Counted from the stretch's first letter, positions 1 through 9,891 are shown. The stretch: DNA of 64,000 nt from Desulforhabdus amnigena (GCF_027925305.1 NZ_BSDR01000001.1:3738501-3802500), one strand, 5' to 3'. Made by a program: numbers and translations. The notes: a model not told the origin generated them from the sequence alone.

Positions 1-358
1 CGAAATGGTATCCCTGGGGCGTTCCGGTGGAGAGGAAGATGGAAGATTCTGGGAGGCGTTCGTGAAGAGCGCAAAGGGTGGGAACGGCACCGGTTACTTC
101 GCCCACGGATACGGTATGGAACCAGATTCGTGGCCTTCCCTGTTGCTGGTCCGCGTGGATTTCATACCGCCCCAGTCTGCCCTTGAAGAAGGTGGGATCG
201 AGCTCGGACTTTTTCCATACAAATGGGATGATCCCATATCCCACCGTGTTCAAGACGATATTGTAAATGTACTCGACTGTTTGCAATAGCAGGTCTTTCG
301 TGAATTTGAAAAAAAATGAGCTTCCAGGAACCGTTCTCGTGATCGAATACAAGAACAT
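1..358 (-). CDS. kdtA: 3-deoxy-D-manno-octulosonic acid (Kdo) transferase, partial (runs off left edge)
   Basis: KdtA/WaaA transfers Kdo from CMP-Kdo to lipid A precursor at the cytoplasmic face of the inner membrane. Reading the minus strand gives an open frame to the window edge with no stop. It has the family's N-terminal pattern: a hydrophobic stretch (VEYIYNIVLN), then RIWFHTVSVGEV, the conserved His-Ser-Val-Gly-Glu box holding the catalytic Glu, and later FLSTGTPQGYHF, equivalent to the family's STxTxTG segment. Only about 119 residues are inside the window. The ATG at 358 has a weak GAAGAG upstream, but family members usually begin nearer to VEYIYN, so the true start may be a downstream TTG. 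The gene diverges from asnS. The family call is strong; the start is uncertain. Confidence 0.85.
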   Translation of the reverse strand, partial: MFLYSITRTVPGSSFFFKFTKDLLLQTVEYIYNIVLNTVGYGIIPFVWKKSELDPTFFKGRLGRYEIHADQQQGRPRIWFHTVSVGEVTGAVPTLCALHERLPESSIFLSTGTPQGYHF

Positions 359-615
359 CGGATTCTCTTCAGTGCAAGGTTTATAAAGCATATCTTCAAA
401 TTGGCAATCAAATTCACTCCATTTTGAGTTATTTTTTGGCGGGGGAAGGAGGTTCCTTTGAGACCATTTTGCATCCTTGTGGTATGACCGTGAAGCTGAT
501 AAAACTCTTGTTCCAAAAGGGAGAAGGGAGGATTATCGAGATATCGCTGCTTGTCATCCAACGGATTGGATTGTAATGATGTTTGTATGCAGCCACGAAG
601 AAAGGGCATGGACTC

Positions 616-2016
616 ATGAAAAAGGCCATACGCATCGCCGACCTTTTCAGGCGCGAACAGGAGCTGCTGGGCCGGACCGCAAGGGTTCGGGGCTGGGTGC
701 GCACCCGCAGGGATTCCAAGGCGGGAATCAGTTTCATTGAACTCAATGACGGATCCTGTCTCAAAAACCTCCAGATCATTGTAGACCTCAACCTGCCTCA
801 ATTGACTGAAACCGTTCAGAAAGTGAGCACCGGTTCCAGCATGCAGGTGGAGGGTGTCGTGAATGCTTCCCCCGGAAAGGGGCAGTCCATCGAGCTGCAC
901 GCCTCGGGGATTGAGCTCTACGGGGGGGCGGATCCCGCCACCTATCCCCTGCAAAAAAAGAGGCATTCCTTCGAGTTCCTGCGCCAGATCGCTCACCTGC
1001 GGCCTCGCACCAACACTATTGGGGCCGTGGCGAGGGTACGCAATCGATTGAGTTATGCGATCCATCAGTTTTTTCAGGATCGGGGATTTTATTATGTCCA
1101 CACTCCCATCATCACTTCCAGCGACTGTGAAGGCGCCGGCGAGGTTTTTCGAGTCACCACGCTGAAGCCCGAAAACATGGTGGGAAACGAAGCCGGTGAA
1201 GCTGCTGCGGGAGATTTTTTCGGAAAGCCGGCTTACCTCACGGTGAGCGGACAGTTGCAGGCAGAAATATACGCTCTGGCTCTTGGGAACGTTTACACCT
1301 TCGGGCCGACTTTCCGGGCTGAAAATTCCAATACGAGCCGGCACTTGGCGGAATTCTGGATGGTGGAGCCGGAAATGGCCTTTTGCGATCTGGAAGAGGA
1401 TCTCGAGATAGCTCAGGCTCTGATCCAAAGGCTCGTGGAGGTGGTTCTGACGGATTGCAGGGAGGACCTGGACTTTTTTGTACGGTTCATCGAACCCACT
1501 TTGCGTGATACCCTTGAAAAGGTCGTGGAGAGCCCCTTTGAAACGGTTTCCTACACGGACGCCCTGGAACTCTTGAAAAAATCCAGGGAGTCTTTTTCTT
1601 TTCCTGTGGATTGGGGAAGCGACCTGCAGGCGGAACATGAACGCTACCTCACGGAAAAAGTCTTCAAGAAACCGGTGGCTGTCGTCCATTTCCCGCGGTC
1701 ATTGAAGCCGTTTTATATGAGGGTGAACGACGACGAGAAAACCGTGGCCGCAATGGATATTCTGGTTCCCGGCATTGGAGAAATCGTCGGCGGTTCCCAG
1801 AGGGAAGAGCGTTTGGACGTACTTTTGGAACAGATGAAGCTCAAGGGGGTTTCGCCCGATGACTACCGCTGGTACGTGGAACTGAGGGAATATGGCTCTG
1901 TTCCCCATGCAGGCTTTGGGTTGGGATTGGAACGCCTCCTCCAGTTTACTACGGGGCTTCCGAACATACGTGAGGTCATTCCTTTCCCAAGGACCCCGGG
2001 GCATGCGGATTTTTGA
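616..2016 (+). CDS. asnS: Asparaginyl-tRNA synthetase
   Basis: Charges tRNA-Asn with asparagine in the cytoplasm. The 466-aa protein has the class II layout: an N-terminal OB-fold anticodon domain starting [17 protein letters not shown], then motif 2 in [21 protein letters not shown] and motif 3 in [12 protein letters not shown] near the C-terminus. The Asn-specific [15 protein letters not shown] form separates it from AspRS. I chose the ATG at 616 because AAGAAAGGG lies about 9 nt upstream and the length then equals that of the E. coli enzyme; an ATG 33 nt earlier is open but has no support. A 479-aa open frame on the opposite strand is a coding shadow. Confidence 0.96.
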   Translation: MKKAIRIADLFRREQELLGRTARVRGWVRTRRDSKAGISFIELNDGSCLKNLQIIVDLNLPQLTETVQKVSTGSSMQVEGVVNASPGKGQSIELHASGIELYGGADPATYPLQKKRHSFEFLRQIAHLRPRTNTIGAVARVRNRLSYAIHQFFQDRGFYYVHTPIITSSDCEGAGEVFRVTTLKPENMVGNEAGEAAAGDFFGKPAYLTVSGQLQAEIYALALGNVYTFGPTFRAENSNTSRHLAEFWMVEPEMAFCDLEEDLEIAQALIQRLVEVVLTDCREDLDFFVRFIEPTLRDTLEKVVESPFETVSYTDALELLKKSRESFSFPVDWGSDLQAEHERYLTEKVFKKPVAVVHFPRSLKPFYMRVNDDEKTVAAMDILVPGIGEIVGGSQREERLDVLLEQMKLKGVSPDDYRWYVELREYGSVPHAGFGLGLERLLQFTTGLPNIREVIPFPRTPGHADF

Positions 2017-2041
2017 TTCGTGAGCCTGGACCCACAGGGTA

Positions 2042-2150
2042 AGTACCGAAAATTGTAAATACGCAGCCATTTTTTGTGGGAACGGCTTCCAGCCGTGACA
2101 GGAACCGGCAAACGCACGCTTTGTCGCGGCAGGATGCCGCTATAAAAACG
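2042..2150. repeat. REP-like dispersed repeat, family R2 copy a
   Basis: Two GC-rich imperfect palindromes (GGCTTCCAGCCGTGACAGG and TTGTCGCGGCAGGATGCCGC) face each other, followed by the R1 element. The block recurs in reverse orientation at 60249-60360 with most bases identical, including the flanking AATTGTAAAT segment. This is the style of repetitive extragenic palindromes. No coding potential. Confidence 0.8.
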
Positions 2151-2159
2151 TACGGCTAA

Positions 2160-2270
2160 GAGCCTATCCAAAAACCTACCTCGGCAGCGGACACCCCCCT
2201 TTAATTCCCCCCTCAAGGGGGGACCAAGGGGGGTGTCGCAAAGTCCACAGGTGGTTTCTGGATAGGTTCT
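2160..2270. repeat. Small inverted-repeat element, family R1 copy a
   Basis: About 110 bp with near-matching ends (AGCCTATCCAAAAACC at the left; GGTTTCTGGATAGGTTCT at the right) around a C-run/G-run palindrome that can form a long hairpin. Copies lie at 22346-22452 and 60100-60208. The size and terminal inverted repeats suggest a MITE-like non-autonomous element. Together with R2 it fills the stretch between asnS and the next gene. Confidence 0.75.
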
Positions 2271-2370
2271 AAATGGGTGAAACGGGTGTGTAATTGCGAT
2301 GATTGGTACCGAGCAGAGGGAATGGAAAATGAATAGAAACTGCAGATTTTGAGGGGAAAGAAGGTAAATC

Positions 2371-2571
2371 ATGGCCTTACCGGAACTTGACTTCAAGTGC
2401 TGGAGGTGTTGGGGAGAGGGAGTGATTTCTCTGGGGGATCATGGTGACATGGTTGAATGTCCCGAATGTGGCGGTATCGGATGGATTCCCACGGAAGACG
2501 GCAAGCAATTGCTCGAGTTTCTCCACAGACATCTTGCAATCGAAGTCGGAGAAGATGAATCCGAAGAATAA
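2371..2571 (+). CDS. Small protein with two CxxC zinc-binding motifs
   Basis: A 66-aa protein with CWRC at residues 10-13 and CPEC at 30-33, each followed by a Gly-rich turn (GEG, GGIG). The pattern resembles one half of a DnaJ-type zinc ribbon, so a single zinc site with four Cys ligands is likely. The C-terminus is acidic (GEDESEE). The ATG follows GGGGAAAGAAGGTAAATC, a good ribosome-binding site. It is 24 nt upstream of the lipoprotein gene on the same strand, so the two may be co-transcribed. I do not recognise a named family and cannot assign a function; a nucleic-acid or protein-binding adaptor would fit. Confidence 0.75.
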   Translation: MALPELDFKCWRCWGEGVISLGDHGDMVECPECGGIGWIPTEDGKQLLEFLHRHLAIEVGEDESEE

Positions 2572-2595
2572 GGATTGCTTGAGGAAGGAAAATAC

Positions 2596-3099
2596 ATGCC
2601 GGCTTTTCAGAAAGAGTGGATTGCATCTCGCGTTGCCCTGGTGCTGGCAGCGATCGTATTGATCATGATGCTTTTCGCCTGCACCTCTTCGAGCGAAAGC
2701 AGGACCGAAGGATTCAGGGGGATGAAATGGGGAAGCGCTTTGAAAGACCCGTCACAATTTGAACCCCTGGCGGAAGAGGGAGACCTGAAATTTTACAGGA
2801 AAAAAGGCGAAGACCTGAAGGTGGAAGATGTAAAGGTGGAAAATATTGTCTACGGTTTTTACAAGAACCGGTTTTACAATGTCATGGTCTATTACGCTTC
2901 TCCAGAGAACTTCCAAAGGCTCAAGGAAATTTTATCCCGGTGGTATGGAAATCCCGTCGAACCGGAGCAGGGGGTGAAGAAGTATTTTTGGAATGTGGAC
3001 CTGCTGAACGTGCTCCTCGATTATAACGATGCGGCCGGTTCCGGAAGGATATCGTACTTTTTCAGGCCCATACAGACAGAGATAGAAGTGAGCCGGTAG
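2596..3099 (+). CDS. Putative lipoprotein of unknown function
   Basis: A 167-aa protein with an N-terminal hydrophobic segment (ALVLAAIVLIMMLFAC) ending in a lipobox-like LFAC, so Cys near residue 29 is probably lipidated and the protein sits in the inner or outer membrane facing the periplasm. The mature part starts with FRGMKWG, a motif common in small periplasmic proteins of Desulfobacterota, and is rich in charged and aromatic residues with no enzyme motif I can see. The ATG at 2596 has GAGGAAGGA 6 nt upstream; a TTG 21 nt earlier is less likely. Function unknown. Confidence 0.75.
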   Translation: MPAFQKEWIASRVALVLAAIVLIMMLFACTSSSESRTEGFRGMKWGSALKDPSQFEPLAEEGDLKFYRKKGEDLKVEDVKVENIVYGFYKNRFYNVMVYYASPENFQRLKEILSRWYGNPVEPEQGVKKYFWNVDLLNVLLDYNDAAGSGRISYFFRPIQTEIEVSR

Positions 3100-3164
3100 G
3101 GGCAATGGTATTGAGTCAGCGAACCACAAAATGCAAATCCCCTTTGGGGAGCCTTGCATCGGGG

Positions 3165-3935
3165 CTAACGAGATCGAGTTCCGTAGAGCGCTGCCCCCAG
3201 CGCTCCCACCATGTCCGGATTTTCCGGAACGATGAGCGGTTCACCGAGCAGTTCTTCCAGAAGCATTCGAATGCATGGGTTATGGGCGACTCCTCCTGCG
3301 AAGAGGAGGGGAGATTCCATGCCGATACGCCGCAGCATGGCCATGGTGCGCTGTACAATGGCAAGATGCAGCCCCATGGCAATGTTTTCCGGACCCTCCC
3401 CGCGCGCCATGAGAGAAGTCGCCTCGCTCTCGGCAAACACCGTGCACATGCTGTTGATTTGAATGCGCCGGTCCGAAGCCAGAGCAAATTCTCCAAAGGA
3501 TTCCAGGGGAATCTGTAATGCTGTGGCCATGAATTCCAGGAATTTTCCGGTGCCGGCGGCACATCGGTCATTCATTTCAAACTTGGCAACCCTGCCGGCA
3601 GGGGTGAGAAGGATGACCTTGGTGTCCTGCCCACCGATATCCAGGATGGTTTGGGCTTCTGGAAAGAGATGCCGTGCACCCAGGGCATAGGCCTGAATTT
3701 CAGTGATGGTTTCCACCTGGACCTCCCCGGAGGAATCAGCGAAAAGTTTGCGTCCATATCCCGTGGCGACCATCCTGGAGGGCTTTGCATTCTCCATGAG
3801 TTTCTTACACTGGCCCAGAGGATCGAAAGTGGTGGGAACTTTGGCCTGATGAACGATTTTCTGGTCCAGCAATACAACCAATTCTATGGAGCGGGAACCA
3901 ATGTCGATTCCCGCTACCGTCTCAGAACCGCGCAT
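3165..3935 (-). CDS. Activator ATPase of the 2-hydroxyacyl-CoA dehydratase / double-cubane reductase family (BadF/BadG/BcrA/BcrD/HgdC type)
   Basis: The 256-aa protein has the ASKHA ATPase fold: phosphate-1 motif GIDIGSRSIELVVL at the N-terminus, GYGRKLF, phosphate-2 motif ILDIGGQDTKVI, and FAGGVAHNP near the end. Two Cys, in NDRCAAGTGKF and NSMCTVFAESE, are those that bind the [4Fe-4S] cluster shared across the homodimer. Members use ATP hydrolysis to push one electron at very low potential into a partner iron-sulfur protein. The gene starts 10 nt after the double-cubane gene's stop, so they form a pair. I chose ATG 3935; an upstream GTG would overlap the neighbour. Partner assignment rests on adjacency. 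Confidence 0.9.
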   Translation of the reverse strand: MRGSETVAGIDIGSRSIELVVLLDQKIVHQAKVPTTFDPLGQCKKLMENAKPSRMVATGYGRKLFADSSGEVQVETITEIQAYALGARHLFPEAQTILDIGGQDTKVILLTPAGRVAKFEMNDRCAAGTGKFLEFMATALQIPLESFGEFALASDRRIQINSMCTVFAESEATSLMARGEGPENIAMGLHLAIVQRTMAMLRRIGMESPLLFAGGVAHNPCIRMLLEELLGEPLIVPENPDMVGALGAALYGTRSR

Positions 3936-3945
3936 ACGGAATCTC

Positions 3946-5223
3946 TCACTTCCTGACCATTTCCACAAAGGCTTCGACCCGCGTTTTCAACTGTTCCACA
4001 TCCTCCATGCTGTAGTCGGTTTCGATGCTGAGCATGGGGACTCCTGCTTCCTTCAGGATCTTTTCCACCTTGAATGCTTCCATGGTGTAAGGCTGACAGA
4101 AAGAAAGGGCAAAATGGATGACTCCATCGACGTTCAGTTCCTTTGCCATTTCAGAGATATGATCCAACCGTTCCGTGTTGGGGGTAAAGCAGGCACAGTC
4201 AATGCGAAGATAGCGGTCTGCTATGGCATCCAGCATCTCTTCGAGAGTCTCGGCCCTTTCACTCACGAGGTCGCGAATATTTCTCGTTCCGATGCAGGAT
4301 TCCTCTCCCACGATGACCGCTCCCGAAGATTCGATGACGTATGGCAGCTTCCAGTTGGGAACCGCCATGGGGCACCCGGACAGCATCAGGCGTGGCGTCT
4401 GTTTGGGAACAATCCCTTCGCCCGCTTTGATGCGGGATTCCAATTCGTCGCAAAGTTCTCCGATTTTTGCCGTGAATCTGTCAGGATCGTCATAAAAACT
4501 GATCTGATTGATCAGCAAGACGTCCCGACCGGAGATGGGAGTCGGAACATTCGCCCGCAGGCGGTTGAGCCGCTGGAGTACTCTTCGCCGGTCGTTCACT
4601 TTGCGTATGGCTTCACGTAGCTTGGGGGCCGTGATTGCGTTTCCCGTGATCTCTTCTATCTTTTCCTTGAAACGAAGCAATTCTGCCTTCCATAGATCAC
4701 GGTCGCATGCATTTTTCATTTGCGGAATTTCCATGACATAAACGGGAGCGTAATCAGAAAAGATTTCATACGCCTTCTTCTTGCCGTCGCAAGTGGTTTC
4801 TCCCACGATGAGATCGGAAGATTCAATGTAGGGGCAAAGCCTGGAAAGTTTGAATCCCACAAAGGACTTGATGAGTGCGCAGGTGTTTCTGGGCAGAATC
4901 TTCTCCGCCTCACCTTTTCCTGCTTCAGCTCCCGCGCAGAGTCCTACCTGGATGCCATCCGCGGCCAGCACCAGTTCTTCGGGAACGAACACACAAAAGG
5001 TTCCAATAACTTTCTTTCCTTGCGCCTTCGCTTCCTGGAGTTCCTGGATGCGCAGACCATGGACTTCAGACAGGACGAAGTCGAGATATTCCATCCCTTT
5101 GAGGCGTCCCTGCTGTGTAAGATAGATATCTCCGTAGAACTTGCCCAGAACGGAGAGGAGCCCGGCATGGGCGTCCAGGTCCAGATTGAGTTTTTCCCAC
5201 ATGGCATCGTAAGGCGTTGGCAT
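3946..5223 (-). CDS. Double-cubane-cluster type anaerobic reductase / 2-hydroxyacyl-CoA dehydratase-like protein
   Basis: The 425-aa protein belongs to the 2-hydroxyacyl-CoA dehydratase D-component superfamily (relatives: HgdB, BcrB/C, E. coli YjiM). Cys-bearing segments that could ligate FeS clusters are GTFCVFVPEE, GLCAGAEAG, RNTCALIKS, SRLCPY, ETTCDGKKK, LSGCPMA, EESCIGTR, DCACFTPN and FALSFCQPY. It is one polypeptide with one activator gene next to it, unlike two-subunit dehydratases, and this arrangement matches the double-cubane-cluster proteins, whose characterised member reduces small molecules with ATP-driven electrons. No CoA enzymes lie nearby. The ATG at 5223 has AGGGGGATT upstream. 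Superfamily sure; substrate unknown. Confidence 0.85.
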   Translation of the reverse strand: MPTPYDAMWEKLNLDLDAHAGLLSVLGKFYGDIYLTQQGRLKGMEYLDFVLSEVHGLRIQELQEAKAQGKKVIGTFCVFVPEELVLAADGIQVGLCAGAEAGKGEAEKILPRNTCALIKSFVGFKLSRLCPYIESSDLIVGETTCDGKKKAYEIFSDYAPVYVMEIPQMKNACDRDLWKAELLRFKEKIEEITGNAITAPKLREAIRKVNDRRRVLQRLNRLRANVPTPISGRDVLLINQISFYDDPDRFTAKIGELCDELESRIKAGEGIVPKQTPRLMLSGCPMAVPNWKLPYVIESSGAVIVGEESCIGTRNIRDLVSERAETLEEMLDAIADRYLRIDCACFTPNTERLDHISEMAKELNVDGVIHFALSFCQPYTMEAFKVEKILKEAGVPMLSIETDYSMEDVEQLKTRVEAFVEMVRK

Positions 5224-5309
5224 AGGATGAATCCCCCTGGAAAGTGGATAAGATAAAAAAATCGAATGAATTTCGGTCACTTTTCAACCGCATGACAATG
5301 CAAATTAAC

Positions 5310-5331
5310 TTTGATATTTAGATTTATCAAA
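5310..5331. promoter_or_regulatory. Inverted repeat, possible operator upstream of the double-cubane gene
   Basis: TTTGATA and TATCAAA flank an 8-nt AT-rich spacer, with partial outer symmetry (AACT / ATAGTT). It lies about 90 nt before the double-cubane gene start in an AT-rich gap. The half-sites recall FNR/CRP TTGAT but the spacing is too wide for a standard FNR box. Regulator unknown. Confidence 0.3.
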
Positions 5332-5422
5332 TAGTTAGTTTCCATGCAAAAATACAGAAGCATCGATTTTCTTAATGGAACGAGGAAGGGAACGGGAGAA
5401 TTTCCAAAGATCAGTCGGTATC

Positions 5423-5650
5423 CTATTCATCCGCCGTGGATGCGAGTTCTCTCAGGAGGCGCAGGGACTCTTTCGCTTCTTCGGGGTCGATCTTATGGAG
5501 GGCAAAGCCGGCATGCACGATGACATAGTCCCCGAGCCGGACCTGTTCCGGCAACAGCATGAGGGATGCTTTCCGCAGTGCTTCTCCCACACGCACCGTT
5601 GCCATTTCGTCTTCAATATGGATCACTTCGGCAGGAATGGCCAGACACAT
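5423..5650 (-). CDS. hypC: Hydrogenase assembly chaperone HypC
   Basis: A 75-aa protein beginning MCLAIPAEV. Cys2, exposed after Met removal, is the essential residue of HypC/HybG, which with HypD carries the Fe(CN)2CO moiety and delivers it to the hydrogenase large-subunit precursor in the cytoplasm. The GDYVIVHAGFALHKID segment is also typical. The start at 5650 is fixed by the MCLAIP motif, although the frame is open upstream. It follows the maturation protease gene by 16 nt and ends the hyn operon. HypA, B, D, E and F are not in the window. Confidence 0.95.
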   Translation of the reverse strand: MCLAIPAEVIHIEDEMATVRVGEALRKASLMLLPEQVRLGDYVIVHAGFALHKIDPEEAKESLRLLRELASTADE

Positions 5651-5666
5651 CGAGGCATACCTTTCT

Positions 5667-6212
5667 TTATTGAGCTGCTTCCACTCTATTTTTAGCGGCG
5701 TATTTTCCACCCGCCGCTTCTATTTCGTTCAAGACCCGGGAGGAGATCTCCGGCACCTGTGCCTGGATCGTTTCCGTCAATTCCATCCCCCAGGGAGAGA
5801 TGTCCGCGGGTTCGATTCCTATGATGACGACATAGGGGCGGTTACCAAGGATTTCGGAATATGCCAGGCTCTCTACCAGGTCCAACTGGTGCAGGGAGTT
5901 CTTGAAGGTCACTCTCTTTTCCAGTTCTTCAGGGGGAAGGCGATAGTGTGTTCCGGGGGGCTGCCCATTTTGCACGGCGTCGACGACGATGAGATAGTCG
6001 CTCTGAGAAATGGGATCCAGGAGCCTCAACCCCAGGGTGCCCCCATCCATCAGTTCGACATTGGAAGAAAATTCGTATTCGGCTTTGAGCTTTTCGACGA
6101 TCTTGACTCCAATGCCTTCATCGCGGAGCAGGATATTGCCCACGCCCAAAACCAGTATCCTCTTTTGCTGATCCTGGTTTTCCCTCTCGTTTGGCGCCAT
6201 ATGCCGTTGCAT
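5667..6212 (-). CDS. Hydrogenase maturation protease (HyaD/HybD family)
   Basis: The 181-aa protein removes the C-terminal extension of the [NiFe] large subunit after nickel insertion. Visible family features are GVGNILLRDEGIG (metal-binding Glu at about residue 32), MDGGT (Asp at about 56) and SLHQLDL (His at about 108), the three residues that bind the cleavage-site Ni. The ATG at 6212 has GAGAAGGA 5 nt upstream; the open frame before it lies in a repeat. It sits between hynA and hypC, so its substrate is almost surely the HynA precursor, which here carries a 15-residue tail. Confidence 0.93.
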   Translation of the reverse strand: MQRHMAPNERENQDQQKRILVLGVGNILLRDEGIGVKIVEKLKAEYEFSSNVELMDGGTLGLRLLDPISQSDYLIVVDAVQNGQPPGTHYRLPPEELEKRVTFKNSLHQLDLVESLAYSEILGNRPYVVIIGIEPADISPWGMELTETIQAQVPEISSRVLNEIEAAGGKYAAKNRVEAAQ

Positions 6213-6277
6213 CGTTTCCTTCTCTCCCCGAAGTATACTGTGAACGCAGCAATTCTCATTTCTAAAAGTGAATACCC

Positions 6278-6345
6278 CCCATGCCCCCCTCAAGGGGAGG
6301 GGCAGGGATAAAGTCCCCCTTTGAAGGGGGATCGAGGGGGGATGT
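6278..6345. repeat. G/C-run palindromic repeat, distant relative of family R1
   Basis: Runs of C and G (CCCCCCTCAAGGGGAGGGG, then CCCCCTTTGAAGGGGGA) form nested hairpins in the gap between hynA and the protease gene. It resembles the core of the R1 elements but lacks their terminal repeats. It could act as an RNA stability or attenuation structure inside the operon. Confidence 0.5.
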
Positions 6346-6384
6346 CGGAAGTGACAACATCATGAGGACCATCCAAAAAACCGC

Positions 6385-8025
<1,641 letters not shown>

Positions 8026-8104
8026 GGTCGTTTTCTCCTCGGGTCGATAGACGGTGCGGTTTGATCCTGGCGGTTGAAGGACTCTTCTATGAAAATCTTT
8101 TCAT

Positions 8105-9043
8105 CTACAGTGACTTATAGAAAGGAGACAACTTGTCCCAGAAATCGGGTTCACTGCAGCCGATGCAGGGATGTCCCGCCTGTACCGGCCAGCTGGTGCC
8201 TTCATTGAATTTGACCGCAGGACAGTTGTTATAGGTTTCCGGTCCTTTGCATCCAACCTGATAGAGGCAATAGCCCAGCCTGGCTTCTTCGGAATCGAAT
8301 GAGGTCACGAATTCACCGTTTTCGAAATGGGATCGGCGGGGGCATTGATCGTGAATGGTCTTGCCGTAGGCGAAAAGGGGGCGCCCCTTATCGTCCAGGT
8401 CGGGGAGTTTCCCGAAGAGAAGATAGTTCACGATGGTCCCTACAAAATTGATGGGATTGGGGGGGCAGCCGGGAATATTGAGGGTACTGACTCCTATGGC
8501 GTCCTTGACGGATTTGGCGCCGGTGGGATTGGGTGCGGCCGCAGGGATTCCGCCGTAAGAGGCGCAGGTCCCGATACAAATGGTTGCCAACGCCTTGGGA
8601 CAGACCTCTTTGGCAATTTCAAGAAAAGTCTTTCCCCCGATCATTCCATATACACCATTTTCCGCTGTGGGGATGGAGCCGTCCACAACGCAAATGAATT
8701 TGCCCTCATTTTTGGCGATGGTATCGTGAAGGGACTTTTCTGCAGCTTCACCGGATGGAGCCATGAGGGTTTCCTGGTAGTCCAGGGAAATGATATCCAG
8801 CAGCAGTTCATCGATCCAGGGATATGTCGTCCTGAGAGTGGCTTCGGCGCAACCGGTGCATTCGGCGAACGAGAGCCAGACCACGGGGGGGCGTTTGGCT
8901 GAAGTGAACGCCTCGGCAATCCTGGGGACGAAGGAAGAAGATAAACCCATTGTAGCCGACAAGAGGGTACAATACTTCATAAAATCCCTTCGGGATACCC
9001 CTCTCTTTTCCAACCGTTCCTCAAAGCCTTTTTCCCGTTTCAT
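8105..9043 (-). CDS. hynB: Periplasmic [NiFe] hydrogenase, small subunit with Tat signal
   Basis: The 312-aa subunit carries the iron-sulfur relay. A twin-arginine signal (SRRDFMK at residues 17-23 plus a hydrophobic stretch) directs the folded dimer to the periplasm. Cluster ligands are visible in FAECTGCAEATL, GTCASYGGIPAA, NIPGCPPNP, GYCLYQVGCKGP, NNCPAVKF and GHPCIGCSEPDFWD. The protein ends shortly after the last motif with no transmembrane anchor, so the enzyme is probably soluble and likely passes electrons to a periplasmic cytochrome c. The ATG at 9043 has a strong AGGAGG. An ATG/GTG-type frame 108 nt earlier starts inside a dispersed repeat and should not be used. First gene of hynB-hynA-protease-hypC. 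Confidence 0.96.
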   Translation of the reverse strand: MKREKGFEERLEKRGVSRRDFMKYCTLLSATMGLSSSFVPRIAEAFTSAKRPPVVWLSFAECTGCAEATLRTTYPWIDELLLDIISLDYQETLMAPSGEAAEKSLHDTIAKNEGKFICVVDGSIPTAENGVYGMIGGKTFLEIAKEVCPKALATICIGTCASYGGIPAAAPNPTGAKSVKDAIGVSTLNIPGCPPNPINFVGTIVNYLLFGKLPDLDDKGRPLFAYGKTIHDQCPRRSHFENGEFVTSFDSEEARLGYCLYQVGCKGPETYNNCPAVKFNEGTSWPVQAGHPCIGCSEPDFWDKLSPFYKSL

Positions 9044-9116
9044 AAAAACCTCCTCAAGCCGTTTGAAAAACGCCGTTTGCGCCCCCATGATCTCGGAACG
9101 CGCCGAACGCCCTGGG

Positions 9117-9236
9117 GAGTTGGCGGATTCCAATATCCCCTTATTCACCACGGAGACACGGAGGGCACGGAGAAGATTTTGGAATTCTTATGGAATTCCT
9201 TTTTGATCTCTGTGCCTCCGTGGTAAATGGGGATTT
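9117..9236. repeat. Dispersed repeat, family R3 copy a
   Basis: Contains the phrase CACGGAGACACGGAGGGCACGGAGA and, downstream, its approximate reverse complement (ATCTCTGTGCCTCCGTGG), joined by an EcoRI-like GGAATTC pair. The whole block, including the outer GAGTTGGCGGATTCCAATAT, recurs inverted at 22456-22572. It sits directly upstream of hynB and supplies a false N-terminal extension to it. Confidence 0.8.
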
Positions 9237-9466
9237 CAAGAGCGACCACTCCCTGAGATGCAACATGGGGCTCCAAGAATCTCCAAAAAGGACTGTACAG
9301 CCCGCTCTGTACCAAGAAAAACGTATCCGTTCACCGCGGAGGAACAAGTTTCTGCCTTTGGGATGTTATCGTTATCACTAAGTTTCTTGAGTGTCAAGTT
9401 GTGAAAATTATTACTGAATTCGTATTTGGATTGTGCATTTTCGGAAATGCGGGAGGATAAAAAAAA

Positions 9467-9497
9467 GCTGATGTCGTTGCATCTTTTCGACATCAGC
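9467..9497 (-). terminator. Rho-independent terminator of the 58-aa HTH gene
   Basis: On the minus strand GCTGATGTCG pairs perfectly with CGACATCAGC (10 bp, 11-nt loop) and is followed by eight T. It stands 49 nt after the stop of the small gene at 9546-9722, which supports that gene being real. Confidence 0.85.
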
Positions 9498-9545
9498 CAA
9501 AGGGAAAACCTGAAATAGATTGGGCGTTTTGAAGTTTCCTGGGAC

Positions 9546-9722
9546 TCAGTTTTTAACAATTTCGGCGAGTTTTTCCAGTATTCGCTTGGGGACAGGATAG
9601 GCATCCCGGGCAAAATAGAGGTTCAGCAGTTCTGCGTCGAATTCCATGGCTTCCGCCGCCTGGGTTATGCTCATTCCCTTCTCTTCCAACTTTTGAATCA
9701 GCTCAAGCTTTTGTGATTCCAT
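9546..9722 (-). CDS. 58-aa helix-turn-helix-like small protein
   Basis: A short gene that length filters miss. The product begins MESQKLELIQKLEEKGMSI and continues TQAAEAMEFDAELLNLYF, then ends KRILEKLAEIVKN. The pattern of an amphipathic helix, GMSITQAAEAMEFDAEL and a second helix is like the helix-turn-helix of small DNA-binding proteins or anti-terminator modules. AGGAG lies 7 nt before the ATG, and a strong terminator follows the stop, so it appears to be a free-standing transcription unit. It could regulate the neighbouring pseudo-receiver or hydrogenase genes, but that is only proximity. No named family recognised. Confidence 0.65.
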   Translation of the reverse strand: MESQKLELIQKLEEKGMSITQAAEAMEFDAELLNLYFARDAYPVPKRILEKLAEIVKN

Positions 9723-9858
9723 GTTTTTTCTCCTGTAGCGGCTCTATGGTTTGGCTCCATCGTTACAAATGCATCTAACTCATTTGCGAGGAGTTGTGCA
9801 AGGCTTTTTGAACCATTTTGAGAAAACCTGAGCGAGATTGCTGTTGGCTGCAAAATTC

Positions 9859-9891
9859 AAAAGGCCGCAAGGAAAATCCTTACGGCCTTTT
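9859..9891. terminator. Bidirectional terminator-like hairpin
   Basis: AAAAGGCCG...CGGCCTTTT with an inner AAGGA/TCCTT pairing gives a long hairpin with A-run and T-run on the two sides, so it could end transcripts from either direction. It separates the small HTH gene from the pseudo-receiver gene. Confidence 0.7.

Noticed and set aside
250-1689. 479-codon open frame antisense to asnS
   Set aside because: Low-complexity translation without domain features; it shadows a clear AsnRS gene and only its distal end overlaps the kdtA region in another frame.
9236-9613. 125-codon frame on the minus strand downstream of the HTH gene
   Set aside because: Runs through the terminator and repeat R3; composition is not protein-like and the 58-aa gene in another frame explains the region.
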